This document shows positions 1 to 5,862 of a stretch of DNA of 5,862 nt, piece after piece. The notes under the pieces are model-generated. The model searched no databases. It was given only the letters and a program-made list of their open reading frames with translations, and was not told the DNA's origin. The DNA is from Opitutia bacterium UBA7441. Its GTDB lineage: Bacteria; Verrucomicrobiota; Verrucomicrobiia; Opitutales; Coraliomargaritaceae. The stretch covers positions 1-5,862 of the forward strand of contig DLQD01000098.1 in assembly GCA_002480015.1 (NCBI GenBank). Reading direction: 5' to 3'. A program made the position numbers and the translations under genes. Within the stretch, counting starts at the first letter, position 1. The number at the start of each line of letters is the position of its first letter.

Positions 1-1019
1 GCGACGATACACGGCACGTTCGAAAGCATCGCTTCCAGCACCGTCATAGAAAAGGGTTCAGCGCAACGACTGGTGTAAAGTAATGCATCATAATGAGCGT
101 AATGCTCAGCCATTTCCCCGGAACGGATACCACGCATCGTTACCCGATCCATTAAGCCAGCCGCCTCGATACGCTGGCGCTTAGCTTTGCGCTCACTGGG
201 TTTGCCCATCCCAAAGAGGTCCAGCGAGACATCGATCCCACGCTCCTTTAAAATACCGATTGCGTCGACCGCGATATCTGCACCTTTGAACGCATTCAAT
301 CGCCCCGCCCAAACAAACCGTCTTCGCCTGCGGAAGGACTTTTTGGGCGAAAGCTTCTTCAGGTCCAAAGCCGGGTATATCCGCGGCAAGCTTTTGGCCA
401 CGGATAATCCGTTTTTAGACAAATGCCCACGCAACCAATCACTCACCACATAGCTGGCACTGAGGTCTAGGCTATTCACTGCACCGATGGGCAACATCTC
501 CATAACACGGCGCACTCGCCCGACGCTACTGAGTAATGTGCGGTATATTTCGGAGCGTTGACTCGAATTCGCAAACCACCAGCGATACCAAGGATCGCGA
601 TTGAAGTTCGCAGGGAGCAACCAATCCGAGTGCAGATCGTAGACCACCCGGAGCCCCTTGTCCTGCAAGCGGAAAAGCAGCGACTTCGATAGGCCTTCCA
701 TATTCCAGACATAAACCGCATCGGGCTTGAAACGACGGACACGACTCTCCAGAATCTCCGCATTGTAACGCTCGTGCGCGAGCGTCGCTCCATAGGAATG
801 GCCAAGTAAAGGATTCGCCGTCGGTTCAGTAAAAAGCCTGAGCTCCCGAAACACTCCTTTACTTCCTGGTAAGCCCATCGGAGGCAAACGATGATCCGAC
901 GTCAGAACCTGAACTTGATGACCCATTGACGCCAAACAATTAACCGTTTGCCTGCAACGCTCATCATGCCCCCCATAACTCAGAGGCGGATAGACCGAGG
1001 TTAGAATTAGAATGCGCAC
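1..1019 (-). CDS. Glycosyltransferase family 4 (GT-B fold), C-terminus cut by window edge
   Basis: Reading from a GTG at 1019, 339 codons stay open to the window edge. The start is well fixed: an in-frame TGA abuts the GTG, and MRILILTSVYPP is a classic GT4 opening. The N-terminal domain has the glycine loop SYGGHDE (14-20) with ASMGHQVQVLTSD (30-42), typical of Glyco_transf_4 acceptor domains. YDLHSDW is at 127-133. The C-terminal nucleotide-sugar-binding domain shows FVWAGRLNAFKGAD (235-248) and the E-x7-E signature EPFSMTVLE (321-329), whose acidic residues contact the donor sugar nucleotide in this family. Only roughly the last 40-60 residues should be missing. It probably acts in the cytoplasm or at the inner membrane face, in surface polysaccharide, LPS or glycolipid synthesis. 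Donor and acceptor cannot be read from the sequence. No good Shine-Dalgarno precedes it; a purine run (GGAAGGG) lies too far upstream. Family assignment is firm, substrate unknown. Confidence 0.93.
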   Translation of the reverse strand, partial: MRILILTSVYPPLSYGGHDERCRQTVNCLASMGHQVQVLTSDHRLPPMGLPGSKGVFRELRLFTEPTANPLLGHSYGATLAHERYNAEILESRVRRFKPDAVYVWNMEGLSKSLLFRLQDKGLRVVYDLHSDWLLPANFNRDPWYRWWFANSSQRSEIYRTLLSSVGRVRRVMEMLPIGAVNSLDLSASYVVSDWLRGHLSKNGLSVAKSLPRIYPALDLKKLSPKKSFRRRRRFVWAGRLNAFKGADIAVDAIGILKERGIDVSLDLFGMGKPSERKAKRQRIEAAGLMDRVTMRGIRSGEMAEHYAHYDALLYTSRCAEPFSMTVLEAMLSNVPCIV

Positions 1020-1272
1020 TCACGAAAAGAGCCAGCAAAAGCAGTGCCCTTCCAGCTTTTTTGAGTAAAAATTATTTAAAAAGATAAAGCGTTACTCTAC
1101 AGACACGACATCAACTGAAGTTTCCCCAATAAAAGCCCAAACCAACTGATTAAAACCCAGTGTGCCCGCATCTAAGATGACAATTTATATTATTGTTTGA
1201 ATTAGCTGTCTCCGCCAAAGGTGCCATTTTAAACAGGGGATAAGGACACCTAAAGCAATCCGCATACGTATA

Positions 1273-1292
1273 TCCGCTCCTTTCGGTGCGGA
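1273..1292 (+). repeat. Small hairpin, 8-base arms with one mismatch
   Basis: TCCGCTCC, a TTTC loop and GGTGCGGA pair as seven base pairs around a single T-T mismatch. It lies about 18 bases upstream of the candidate -35 element of the operon promoter. No T-run follows, so it is not a standard intrinsic terminator. It could be an operator-like dyad or chance; with arms this short the evidence is modest. Confidence 0.35.
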
Positions 1293-1309
1293 ACGCTTTC
1301 CGGCTGCTG

Positions 1310-1340
1310 TTGCAGTTTGTGTCTCCCCCGAGGATATAAT
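1310..1340 (+). promoter_or_regulatory. Candidate sigma70-type promoter for the rightward operon
   Basis: TTGCAG (1310-1315) resembles a -35 box, and TATAAT (1335-1340) matches the consensus -10 exactly. The spacer is 19 bases, longer than the usual 16-18; taking GATATA (1333-1338) as the -10 gives 17. Transcription would start near 1347, leaving a leader of about 90 bases before the ATG at 1437. This is the best promoter-like match in the intergenic region and is correctly placed and oriented for the operon. The assignment is by eye only. Confidence 0.42.
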
Positions 1341-1436
1341 GGCACCCCTCCGCCTAGGGCAACTTTCTTTGCGCTTGCTGCACATTAAAGAGACTGGCCT
1401 AATCACATCAGGCAGCTCGATTATCTAAAACGAATT

Positions 1437-2243
1437 ATGTCCCACTATTACATACGTATACCCGAGCAAGACGAGTCTCGCGGTCCTTTTGACATCCCGA
1501 AGCTGGAGACACTTGCTGAGGCTGGCCAGATCAACCCGAACACCCTCTACTACGACGTGGAGCGCGAAGAATGGATTCCCATCGCGCTGAATGACGCATT
1601 GCGCAGCAAAGTTTTTCCAGAACGGGAGAAGCTTACGCTAAGGATTCAGAAAGAAGAAAAGCGAGAAGAAGAAGAAGAAGAAGAAGTTTCCGGATTGGAT
1701 ATTGAGTCCATGCTCCTCGCCGCAGAGGGCGGGACCGAGGAGAGGCGCAAGCGGACCCGCCAGAAAAAAAGCTTCGAACACGCGGCCAAGCTATCTGCCG
1801 CAGGCTTGGGGATTATGATGATCTTCTCCGCTCTTTTCATGATTTTGTCACTCATGCCTGTCCTCCGAGCTGCGATCAATGATGGCGCCATCGCCCATCT
1901 CTTCAACTACCCGACGATCTTGATCGGCATCTTCGATTTGATTTTGGGCGTGTTGCTCATCCTTTCGGTAACGGAAGTCTTCCCGCTGGCACGCGGGCGA
2001 GCGATGCTCACCCTAGGCTTCGGCCTCTACGTTGGCTGGGCCCTGGGCGACCCCCTCCTGATGGGCCTGACGGCGGCGGCCGCCATCGGCATCTTCCTCG
2101 CAACGATTTCGCAAAGCCTGAGCACCATGATCTTTGCCCTCGTCCTCGGCATTGGTGGCAACGCCTGGCTCGCCTACCTCGCACTAAACGGCCGGTTCGA
2201 TGGTTTTTTTGATGGCATCACACTGAATCTAATCGCCAACTAA
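1437..2243 (+). CDS. GYF_2 (DUF4339)-domain multi-pass membrane protein of unknown function
   Basis: A 268-residue protein. Residues 3-50 fit a GYF_2/DUF4339 domain: HYYIR at the start, the RGPF core (15-18), LAEAGQI (26-32), TLYYD (36-40) and the closing W46 with IP. Such domains are thought to bind proline-rich or other peptides at the cytoplasmic face of bacterial membrane proteins. A charged linker follows (62-115), including seven consecutive glutamates (77-83) and a basic stretch ERRKRTRQKK (102-111). The rest is hydrophobic, with about five likely membrane segments: roughly 120-145, 158-178, 187-203, 206-225 and 229-250. The basic stretch just before the first segment suggests the N-terminus stays in the cytoplasm. 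The start is the ATG immediately before the conserved domain; no Shine-Dalgarno is visible. It is first in a probable operon, its stop 10 bases before the next start. I do not recognise the membrane part as a named family, so any role as a scaffold or sensor is speculation. Confidence 0.88.
   Translation: MSHYYIRIPEQDESRGPFDIPKLETLAEAGQINPNTLYYDVEREEWIPIALNDALRSKVFPEREKLTLRIQKEEKREEEEEEEVSGLDIESMLLAAEGGTEERRKRTRQKKSFEHAAKLSAAGLGIMMIFSALFMILSLMPVLRAAINDGAIAHLFNYPTILIGIFDLILGVLLILSVTEVFPLARGRAMLTLGFGLYVGWALGDPLLMGLTAAAAIGIFLATISQSLSTMIFALVLGIGGNAWLAYLALNGRFDGFFDGITLNLIAN
1665..1685 (+). repeat. (GAA)7 trinucleotide repeat within a coding region
   Basis: Seven perfect GAA units encode Glu77-83 of the GYF_2 protein, in a wider purine-rich tract (about 1647-1686). 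Slippage here would add or remove whole glutamates without shifting the frame, so it could alter the linker length between the soluble domain and the membrane part. It may simply be a low-complexity acidic linker. Confidence 0.85.
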
Positions 2244-2253
2244 CACGCTCATT

Positions 2254-3714
2254 TTGCACAGCAAAAACAGCTCAACAGAAAGGTCTTCTATCTTGCGTAT
2301 TTTGAATCCAATCAAGTCGTATATGATGCGGCTACGTGAGCTGATGCTCAGAGAAATCTGGGAGTTGGACGACCTCGGACATCGCAGCATGCGCGCACAC
2401 TCGTATTACCTGCTACGTATTCTTACACTGACCTGGCAGGGCTTGAGACGAAATAAAATCCCCGTGCAGGCAGCCGCCCTGACTTTCTATTCCTTGATTG
2501 GCTTGGGGCCGCTAATCGCCCTCGGCATTATGGTATCGGGCTTTGTCGTCGACCAGGGCGACGAAAATCTGGCAGTCGACGCGATCACCAAGGCGATCGC
2601 CTACGCAGCGCCGCAGATCGCTCTGGGCAGCGAGGGAACAGTCGCTGGAGACAATACACAACTCGCGCCTGAAATGACGGAGTTGATCAACAACTTCATC
2701 TCCGCTGCGCAATCAGGCACCGTCGGGGTGGTTGGCTCGCTCATGCTCTTTGTCATCGGCATTCAAGTGCTCAGCTCCATTGAGGGCTCTTTTAACTCTC
2801 TCTGGGGCGTAGAAAAAGGCCGTAAATTAGGCGAGCGCATCGTTGTCTATTGGACCTTCATCAGTCTGGGCGCGGTCTTAGGCGCCGCGTCCTTGACGCT
2901 CTTTACGCTGCCGAGAATCCTCGCGTTCACCGAACGCCTGCCATTCGGCGAGTTATTCAACGCGGCGGCGCTCTTCCTCTCACCGGTCTTCGCTTTCATC
3001 CTGCTGACGACTCTTTTGGGCTTTTTCTTCCGCTTCATCCCAAATACAAAGGTCGACTGGCGCCCTGCCTTCGCGGGCGGCGCCCTCGTCGTCCTACTGC
3101 TTAATCTCTATAACATGCTCTCGTTTCTCTACGTGCAGCGCGTGGTCGACACTCGAAGCCTCTACGGATCGGTTGGCATCATCGTGGTGCTGATGCTGGG
3201 CTTGTATATTTTCTGGTTGCTCATTCTACTCGGCGGCCAAGTCACCTACGCCGTGCAAAACGCCGACTTTCTGACCAATGAGAATGCCTGGCAGAAAACC
3301 AGCGAGCGCTCCCGGGAGCTGATCTCACTCAGTGTGCTGATGCTCGTGATGAAGCGCTTTAAAAGCGGATCTCCACCGATCCGGACGAGTGAACTTCTCA
3401 AGAAATTACGTATCCCCAGCCATATTTTGAACTCCAGCATTCAGCGGCTATGTGCGATCGGCTTCCTTAGCCAAATCGAAGATCAAAACTCCGAAGAAGA
3501 GCGCGACCACGCCTACCAGCCAGGTTGCCCGGCTGAGAATGTGACCCTCGCCAGCTTCAAGGAGAGTATCGAAACTTACGGTAACAACGAAGGCACTGAC
3601 CTTGTCTCCAGTAACGACCCCATCCTGCGCATGTATCTGGACGAAGTCCTTACCCTTAGGGACTGCCCAAAGGCGAGCCTGACTTTGCGTGACTTATTGG
3701 AAGGCCAGCAATAG
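2254..3714 (+). CDS. YihY/BrkB (UPF0761) family inner-membrane protein with C-terminal winged-helix-like extension
   Basis: The sequence has the family landmarks in order: AAALTFYSLIGLGPL (73-87), LSSIEGSFNSLWGV (173-186), FRFIPNTKVDWRPAFAGG (259-276) and YGSVGIIVVLMLGLYIFW (304-321), followed by LLGGQVTYAVQ (325-335). About six membrane segments are expected: near 75-97, 155-178, 196-218, 238-260, 272-293 and 304-330. The family was once called ribonuclease BN, a misassignment; its molecular role is unknown. Residues 355-486 are soluble. Around 357-407 they resemble the helix-helix-strand pattern of a winged helix (PPIRTSELLKKLRIPSHILN, then IQRLCAIGFLSQ), a tail also seen in other long YihY homologues. 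The start is uncertain. TTG at 2254 gives 486 residues and sits 10 bases after the previous stop; ATG at 2323 or 2326 would drop 23-24 poorly conserved-looking residues. Neither has a Shine-Dalgarno. Family call firm; function open. Confidence 0.9.
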   Translation: MHSKNSSTERSSILRILNPIKSYMMRLRELMLREIWELDDLGHRSMRAHSYYLLRILTLTWQGLRRNKIPVQAAALTFYSLIGLGPLIALGIMVSGFVVDQGDENLAVDAITKAIAYAAPQIALGSEGTVAGDNTQLAPEMTELINNFISAAQSGTVGVVGSLMLFVIGIQVLSSIEGSFNSLWGVEKGRKLGERIVVYWTFISLGAVLGAASLTLFTLPRILAFTERLPFGELFNAAALFLSPVFAFILLTTLLGFFFRFIPNTKVDWRPAFAGGALVVLLLNLYNMLSFLYVQRVVDTRSLYGSVGIIVVLMLGLYIFWLLILLGGQVTYAVQNADFLTNENAWQKTSERSRELISLSVLMLVMKRFKSGSPPIRTSELLKKLRIPSHILNSSIQRLCAIGFLSQIEDQNSEEERDHAYQPGCPAENVTLASFKESIETYGNNEGTDLVSSNDPILRMYLDEVLTLRDCPKASLTLRDLLEGQQ

Positions 3715-3763
3715 GTTGACAGTTTAAAAAGGGAATCTAACCTCCACCGCTTTTTCGCCTCTC

Positions 3764-5431
3764 ATGATCTCTTGGATACAAAATCACCTCATTCGCCACG
3801 GCCGCTGGATATTTCTCTCTCTGCTGGCTCTTATTATCATCGCCTTTGTCTTCACCATTGGCAACACACCCGGTTGCACGACCGACCGTAGCGGTTACCA
3901 GGAAAATCTTTTTTACGGGATCGACCTAAATGCCCCCCGCGAGCGCGAGGTGATCATCGAGAAAGTGCAACTAAGCGCTTTCCTCAACGGGCAGCAAATC
4001 GGCAGCGAGGAGCAGTTTCAATCACAGCTGACCAGCCGCATCGCCCTGCTCCACTTGGCTGATGAGCTCGGCGTGCCCGCCCCTGACCAAGCGACCTTGG
4101 CCGACTTTATTACCACGAAAAATGCCTTCCGCGGCGCAGATGGTGAGTTCAGTGCAGACGCCTACACCAGTTTTGTTGACAATATTGAGTCCAACCCGCG
4201 CACCCCGCAAGGCCTCGTCCTCCTCGTACTGGAAGAAGATTACCGCATCAACCAAATCGGCGCGATCCTCTCGGGCCCAGGCTACTTGTTGCCATCCGAA
4301 GCCCTCGCCCAAACGCAGCGTAGCCGCACACAATACACCCTCAAGACCGCAGAGCTGAGCTACTCAGGTTTTACGCCGGAAATCGCTGAGGGCGCAGCCG
4401 CTATCCGCGAATACTACGAAAGTAACAAACTGCGCTACGAAATCCCTGAACGGATCAAAGCCAGCTACGTTTTCTTTGACCAGAATCAATACGAAGCTCA
4501 AGTGTCCGAAGCCACCGAGGGTGAGCTGCGCGAACACTTCATTGCCAACCGCGCGCAATTTGTGGCCGACTACAAAGCCGCCAACCCTAAACCCGCTACG
4601 GCCGAAGGCGAGGCAGCGGAAGCCGACATCCCCGTCACCTACGCTGATGTGCGTGAGGCGGTCGCTCAGAGCTATCTGAAAGAGCAGGAAGCGCGCATCG
4701 CCAACGAAGCAGCCCAGAGCTTCGCCTACGCCCTCTACCGCGACCAGATCAAAGGCGAGTCAGCCGCTTTCAATACCTTACTGAGTGAATCCGGCGTCAG
4801 CCTGATCAAGATCGAGCCCTACACTCTAGCCGGTGCCCGCCAACGGGCGCTTTCACCCGAGCTGCTTGAATCGGCTTTCGCTCTGGGCGGTAACCGCTAC
4901 TATTCCGATGCCTACGCAGTCGAAGGTGGCTATGCTGTATTGATTTACGAAGGCCGTATGGCTCCGGAGATCCCCTCTTTCGAAGCCGTGCAGGCTGAAG
5001 TCACCGCCGACTACATGGCCGATGAAAAACGTCGTCTCTTCAACGAAAAAGGTGAAAGCCTCCAAACCGAATTGGAAGCCCAACTAGCGAAGGACTCAAG
5101 TTTCGTCGAGGCCGCCGAAGCTTTAGGGCTCCGCCCCGAATCCTACGAAACATTTATCGCTCAAGACGCGCCCCGCGAACTCAACCGTAGCGCCCTAGAG
5201 CAAGCCCAGAGCATGCAGACTGGCGAAGTCTCACCGATGCTCACCATCGGCGACAGCGGCATCTTCGTCTATGTGGCCGATACGGTCGTACCGGAGATCG
5301 CCAGCGACGACGAGGCTCTGAATCAATCCGAAGACTACCTCGCACGTTTTGCCGCCTACACCAGCGGCACCGCGTTGGTCAATGAACTTGTCTTTCGCGG
5401 CCTCCCCGAAGAGACGGCTATCGAAAAGTAA
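3764..5431 (+). CDS. Membrane-anchored PpiD/SurA-N-like periplasmic foldase lacking a recognisable parvulin active site
   Basis: A 555-residue protein with a short cytoplasmic start (NHLIRHGR) and a single N-terminal membrane segment (about 15-33), so most of it should face the periplasm. This is PpiD-like topology. Residues 66-200 look like a SurA_N-type chaperone region: an early FLNGQQIG (73-80), helix-rich text, and FRGADGEFSADAYTSFV (122-138), which parallels the PpiD motif F.d.dG.Fs...Y..f. Two later segments resemble the C-terminal half of a parvulin domain: 363-403 (LSPELLESAFALGG ... GGYAVLIYEGR) and 473-511 (ALEQAQSMQTGEVS ... GIFVYVADTVVP). No histidine occurs after residue 258, so the conserved parvulin histidines are absent and a holdase/chaperone role is likelier than isomerase activity. 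The sole cysteine, C38, lies just past the membrane segment, but no lipobox is visible. The ATG start is followed directly by the expected anchor. The gap from the YihY gene is 49 bases. Confidence 0.82.
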   Translation: MISWIQNHLIRHGRWIFLSLLALIIIAFVFTIGNTPGCTTDRSGYQENLFYGIDLNAPREREVIIEKVQLSAFLNGQQIGSEEQFQSQLTSRIALLHLADELGVPAPDQATLADFITTKNAFRGADGEFSADAYTSFVDNIESNPRTPQGLVLLVLEEDYRINQIGAILSGPGYLLPSEALAQTQRSRTQYTLKTAELSYSGFTPEIAEGAAAIREYYESNKLRYEIPERIKASYVFFDQNQYEAQVSEATEGELREHFIANRAQFVADYKAANPKPATAEGEAAEADIPVTYADVREAVAQSYLKEQEARIANEAAQSFAYALYRDQIKGESAAFNTLLSESGVSLIKIEPYTLAGARQRALSPELLESAFALGGNRYYSDAYAVEGGYAVLIYEGRMAPEIPSFEAVQAEVTADYMADEKRRLFNEKGESLQTELEAQLAKDSSFVEAAEALGLRPESYETFIAQDAPRELNRSALEQAQSMQTGEVSPMLTIGDSGIFVYVADTVVPEIASDDEALNQSEDYLARFAAYTSGTALVNELVFRGLPEETAIEK

Positions 5432-5445
5432 GCCTGCGCGCCACG

Positions 5446-5634
5446 ATGGATTGGAGTCAATTCCAGCGAATCGACCCCCATCTTCTTGTCGGTCTCGTCA
5501 ACACCGAGTTGCGTAATCAAGCCGACTCACTGGAGGATCTATGCCGCACCCACGACATCGAATCGGCACAACTGTGTAGCTATCTGGCAGCAGCCGACTA
5601 CCACTATCGGGCGGAACAAAACCAATTCCGCTAG
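5446..5634 (+). CDS. DUF4250 family small protein
   Basis: A 62-residue protein matching the DUF4250 pattern from memory of the family: DPHLLVGLVNTELRN near the N-terminus (11-25), a SLEDLCRTHDIE middle (28-39), and the hallmark ending YHYRAEQNQFR (52-62). The family's usual length is about 55-60 residues, so this copy is complete. It has no membrane segment or signal peptide and is probably cytoplasmic; its alternating helices suggest a small helical, possibly HTH-like fold. The function of the family is unknown. It follows the foldase gene by 14 bases and is the last gene of the probable operon. The ATG at 5446 is used because the conserved region begins a few residues later; no Shine-Dalgarno is present. 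The stop is only 6 bases from the stop of the convergent gene. Confidence 0.85.
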   Translation: MDWSQFQRIDPHLLVGLVNTELRNQADSLEDLCRTHDIESAQLCSYLAAADYHYRAEQNQFR

Positions 5635-5640
5635 AGGAGG
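5635..5640 (+). promoter_or_regulatory. Perfect AGGAGG Shine-Dalgarno-like site between converging genes
   Basis: AGGAGG directly follows the DUF4250 stop and lies 6 bases before an ATG (5647) that opens a 46-codon plus-strand ORF ending at 5787. Spacing and sequence are ideal for a ribosome binding site, and no other start in the window has one this good. However, the ORF is wholly antisense to the DUF3568-like coding sequence, so the site may be fortuitous. Confidence 0.25.
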
Positions 5641-5862
5641 CTACAAATGTTTCTGGATCGCTTGATTCAAGCTCTGGGACATCGCTTCATCCCCGAATGT
5701 GCCAACACGAATGCTCAGCTCATAGTAGACCGGAGACATAGTCTTATAGGTCACGGTGATTTTTTGATCATTCGTATCCCGGAATAGGTAGCTGCCGGAG
5801 CGCACATCGCCCGATCCATGAATATACTGCAGATTCATATCTCGCCCCCCTTGTTTGATCGC
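5641..5862 (-). CDS. DUF3568-like protein, C-terminal fragment, start beyond window
   Basis: The minus frame is open from the right edge to a TAG at 5641-5643, giving 73 visible residues. It continues in frame upstream of the internal methionine codon at 5838 (AIKQGGRD precedes it), so this is the tail of a longer protein rather than a 65-residue gene. The text DVRSGSYLFRDTNDQKITV followed by ELSIRVGTFGDEAMSQSL and a closing helix NQAIQKHL matches the ending of DUF3568-type proteins as I know them: small, usually lipoprotein-like envelope proteins of Verrucomicrobiota and relatives, with an IRVG.FGDE..S motif. The N-terminal signal and lipobox, if any, lie outside the window. Function unknown. 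It converges on the DUF4250 gene with a 6-base gap and no obvious terminator between them. Confidence 0.75.
   Translation of the reverse strand, partial: AIKQGGRDMNLQYIHGSGDVRSGSYLFRDTNDQKITVTYKTMSPVYYELSIRVGTFGDEAMSQSLNQAIQKHL

Larger units (their letters stand above)
1020..1436. other. Divergent intergenic region, no convincing gene
   Basis: This 417-base stretch separates the start of the leftward glycosyltransferase from the start of the rightward operon, so it should hold both promoters. The half nearest the glycosyltransferase is AT-rich (for example around 1061-1085 and 1181-1203) and has several A/T runs that could serve as -10 elements on the minus strand, but I found no well-spaced -35 partner. 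The rightward half contains the promoter candidate and the hairpin listed separately. Short ORFs on both strands have no recognisable content. No tRNA, riboswitch fold or strong terminator was seen. Confidence 0.7.

Noticed and set aside
187..453. 88-residue plus-strand ORF
   Set aside because: Antisense to the glycosyltransferase; no recognisable content.
476..805. 109-residue minus-strand ORF rich in Arg, Ser and Cys
   Set aside because: It is an out-of-frame reading of the glycosyltransferase, whose own frame is open from 1019 to the window edge and carries GT4 motifs.
1037..1062. Inverted repeat AAAAGC ... GCTTTT followed by T residues, resembling a plus-strand terminator
   Set aside because: Only six pairs, two of them G-C, with a 12-base loop, and no plus-strand gene upstream to terminate.
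1185..1406. 73-residue minus-strand ORF in the divergent intergenic region
   Set aside because: Composition is random-looking, it has no ribosome binding site, and it covers the rightward promoter candidate.
1339..1428. 29-codon plus-strand ORF ending 8 bases before the GYF_2 gene, a possible leader peptide
   Set aside because: Its ATG overlaps the candidate -10 box, so that promoter would not transcribe it; no Shine-Dalgarno and no attenuator structure.
1646..1906. 86-residue minus-strand ORF with a serine run
   Set aside because: The serine run is just the reverse complement of the (GAA)7 tract of the GYF_2 gene.
3716..3721. Perfect TTGACA -35 box in the 49-base gap before the foldase gene
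   Set aside because: At 16-18 bases downstream the sequence is C-rich with no -10-like hexamer, so an internal promoter is not supported.
4022..4333. 103-residue minus-strand ORF within the foldase gene
   Set aside because: Antisense shadow of a gene with clear domain content; no recognisable motif.
5635..5646. Terminator between the two converging genes
   Set aside because: The stop-to-stop gap is 6 bases and no stem with a T-run is visible on either strand nearby.

Overview
The window looks like chromosomal DNA of a Verrucomicrobiota bacterium, most likely class Opitutia (Coraliomargarita/Puniceicoccus-like). This is an inference. It rests on moderate GC, almost no Shine-Dalgarno sequences ahead of the starts, a GYF_2-type protein beginning YYIRIP..DESRGPFD, and a DUF3568-like protein. 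Each is a type I associate with that group. No species call is possible without a search.

Layout. Positions 1-1019 (minus) hold most of a family 4 glycosyltransferase; its C-terminus lies beyond the left edge. Positions 1020-1436 are a divergent intergenic region of 417 bases with one credible sigma70-like promoter facing right and a small hairpin, but no convincing gene. Positions 1437-5634 (plus) carry four closely spaced genes with gaps of 10, 49 and 14 bases. In order they are a GYF_2-domain membrane protein, a YihY/BrkB-family membrane protein with a C-terminal winged-helix-like extension, a membrane-anchored PpiD/SurA-like periplasmic foldase, and a 62-residue DUF4250 protein. On the minus strand, the C-terminal 73 residues of a DUF3568-like protein enter from the right edge and stop 6 bases from the DUF4250 stop codon.

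The first three plus-strand genes encode integral or anchored membrane proteins, so the probable operon looks like an inner-membrane/envelope maintenance unit. Only the foldase has a role that can be guessed with any confidence. I see no mobile element, CRISPR array, RNA gene, origin or phage signal. I did not find evidence for a striking new system. The points most worth a second look are the foldase lacking every parvulin histidine, the uncharacterised GYF_2 membrane protein heading the operon, and a perfect AGGAGG followed by a 46-codon ORF lying antisense to the DUF3568-like gene.
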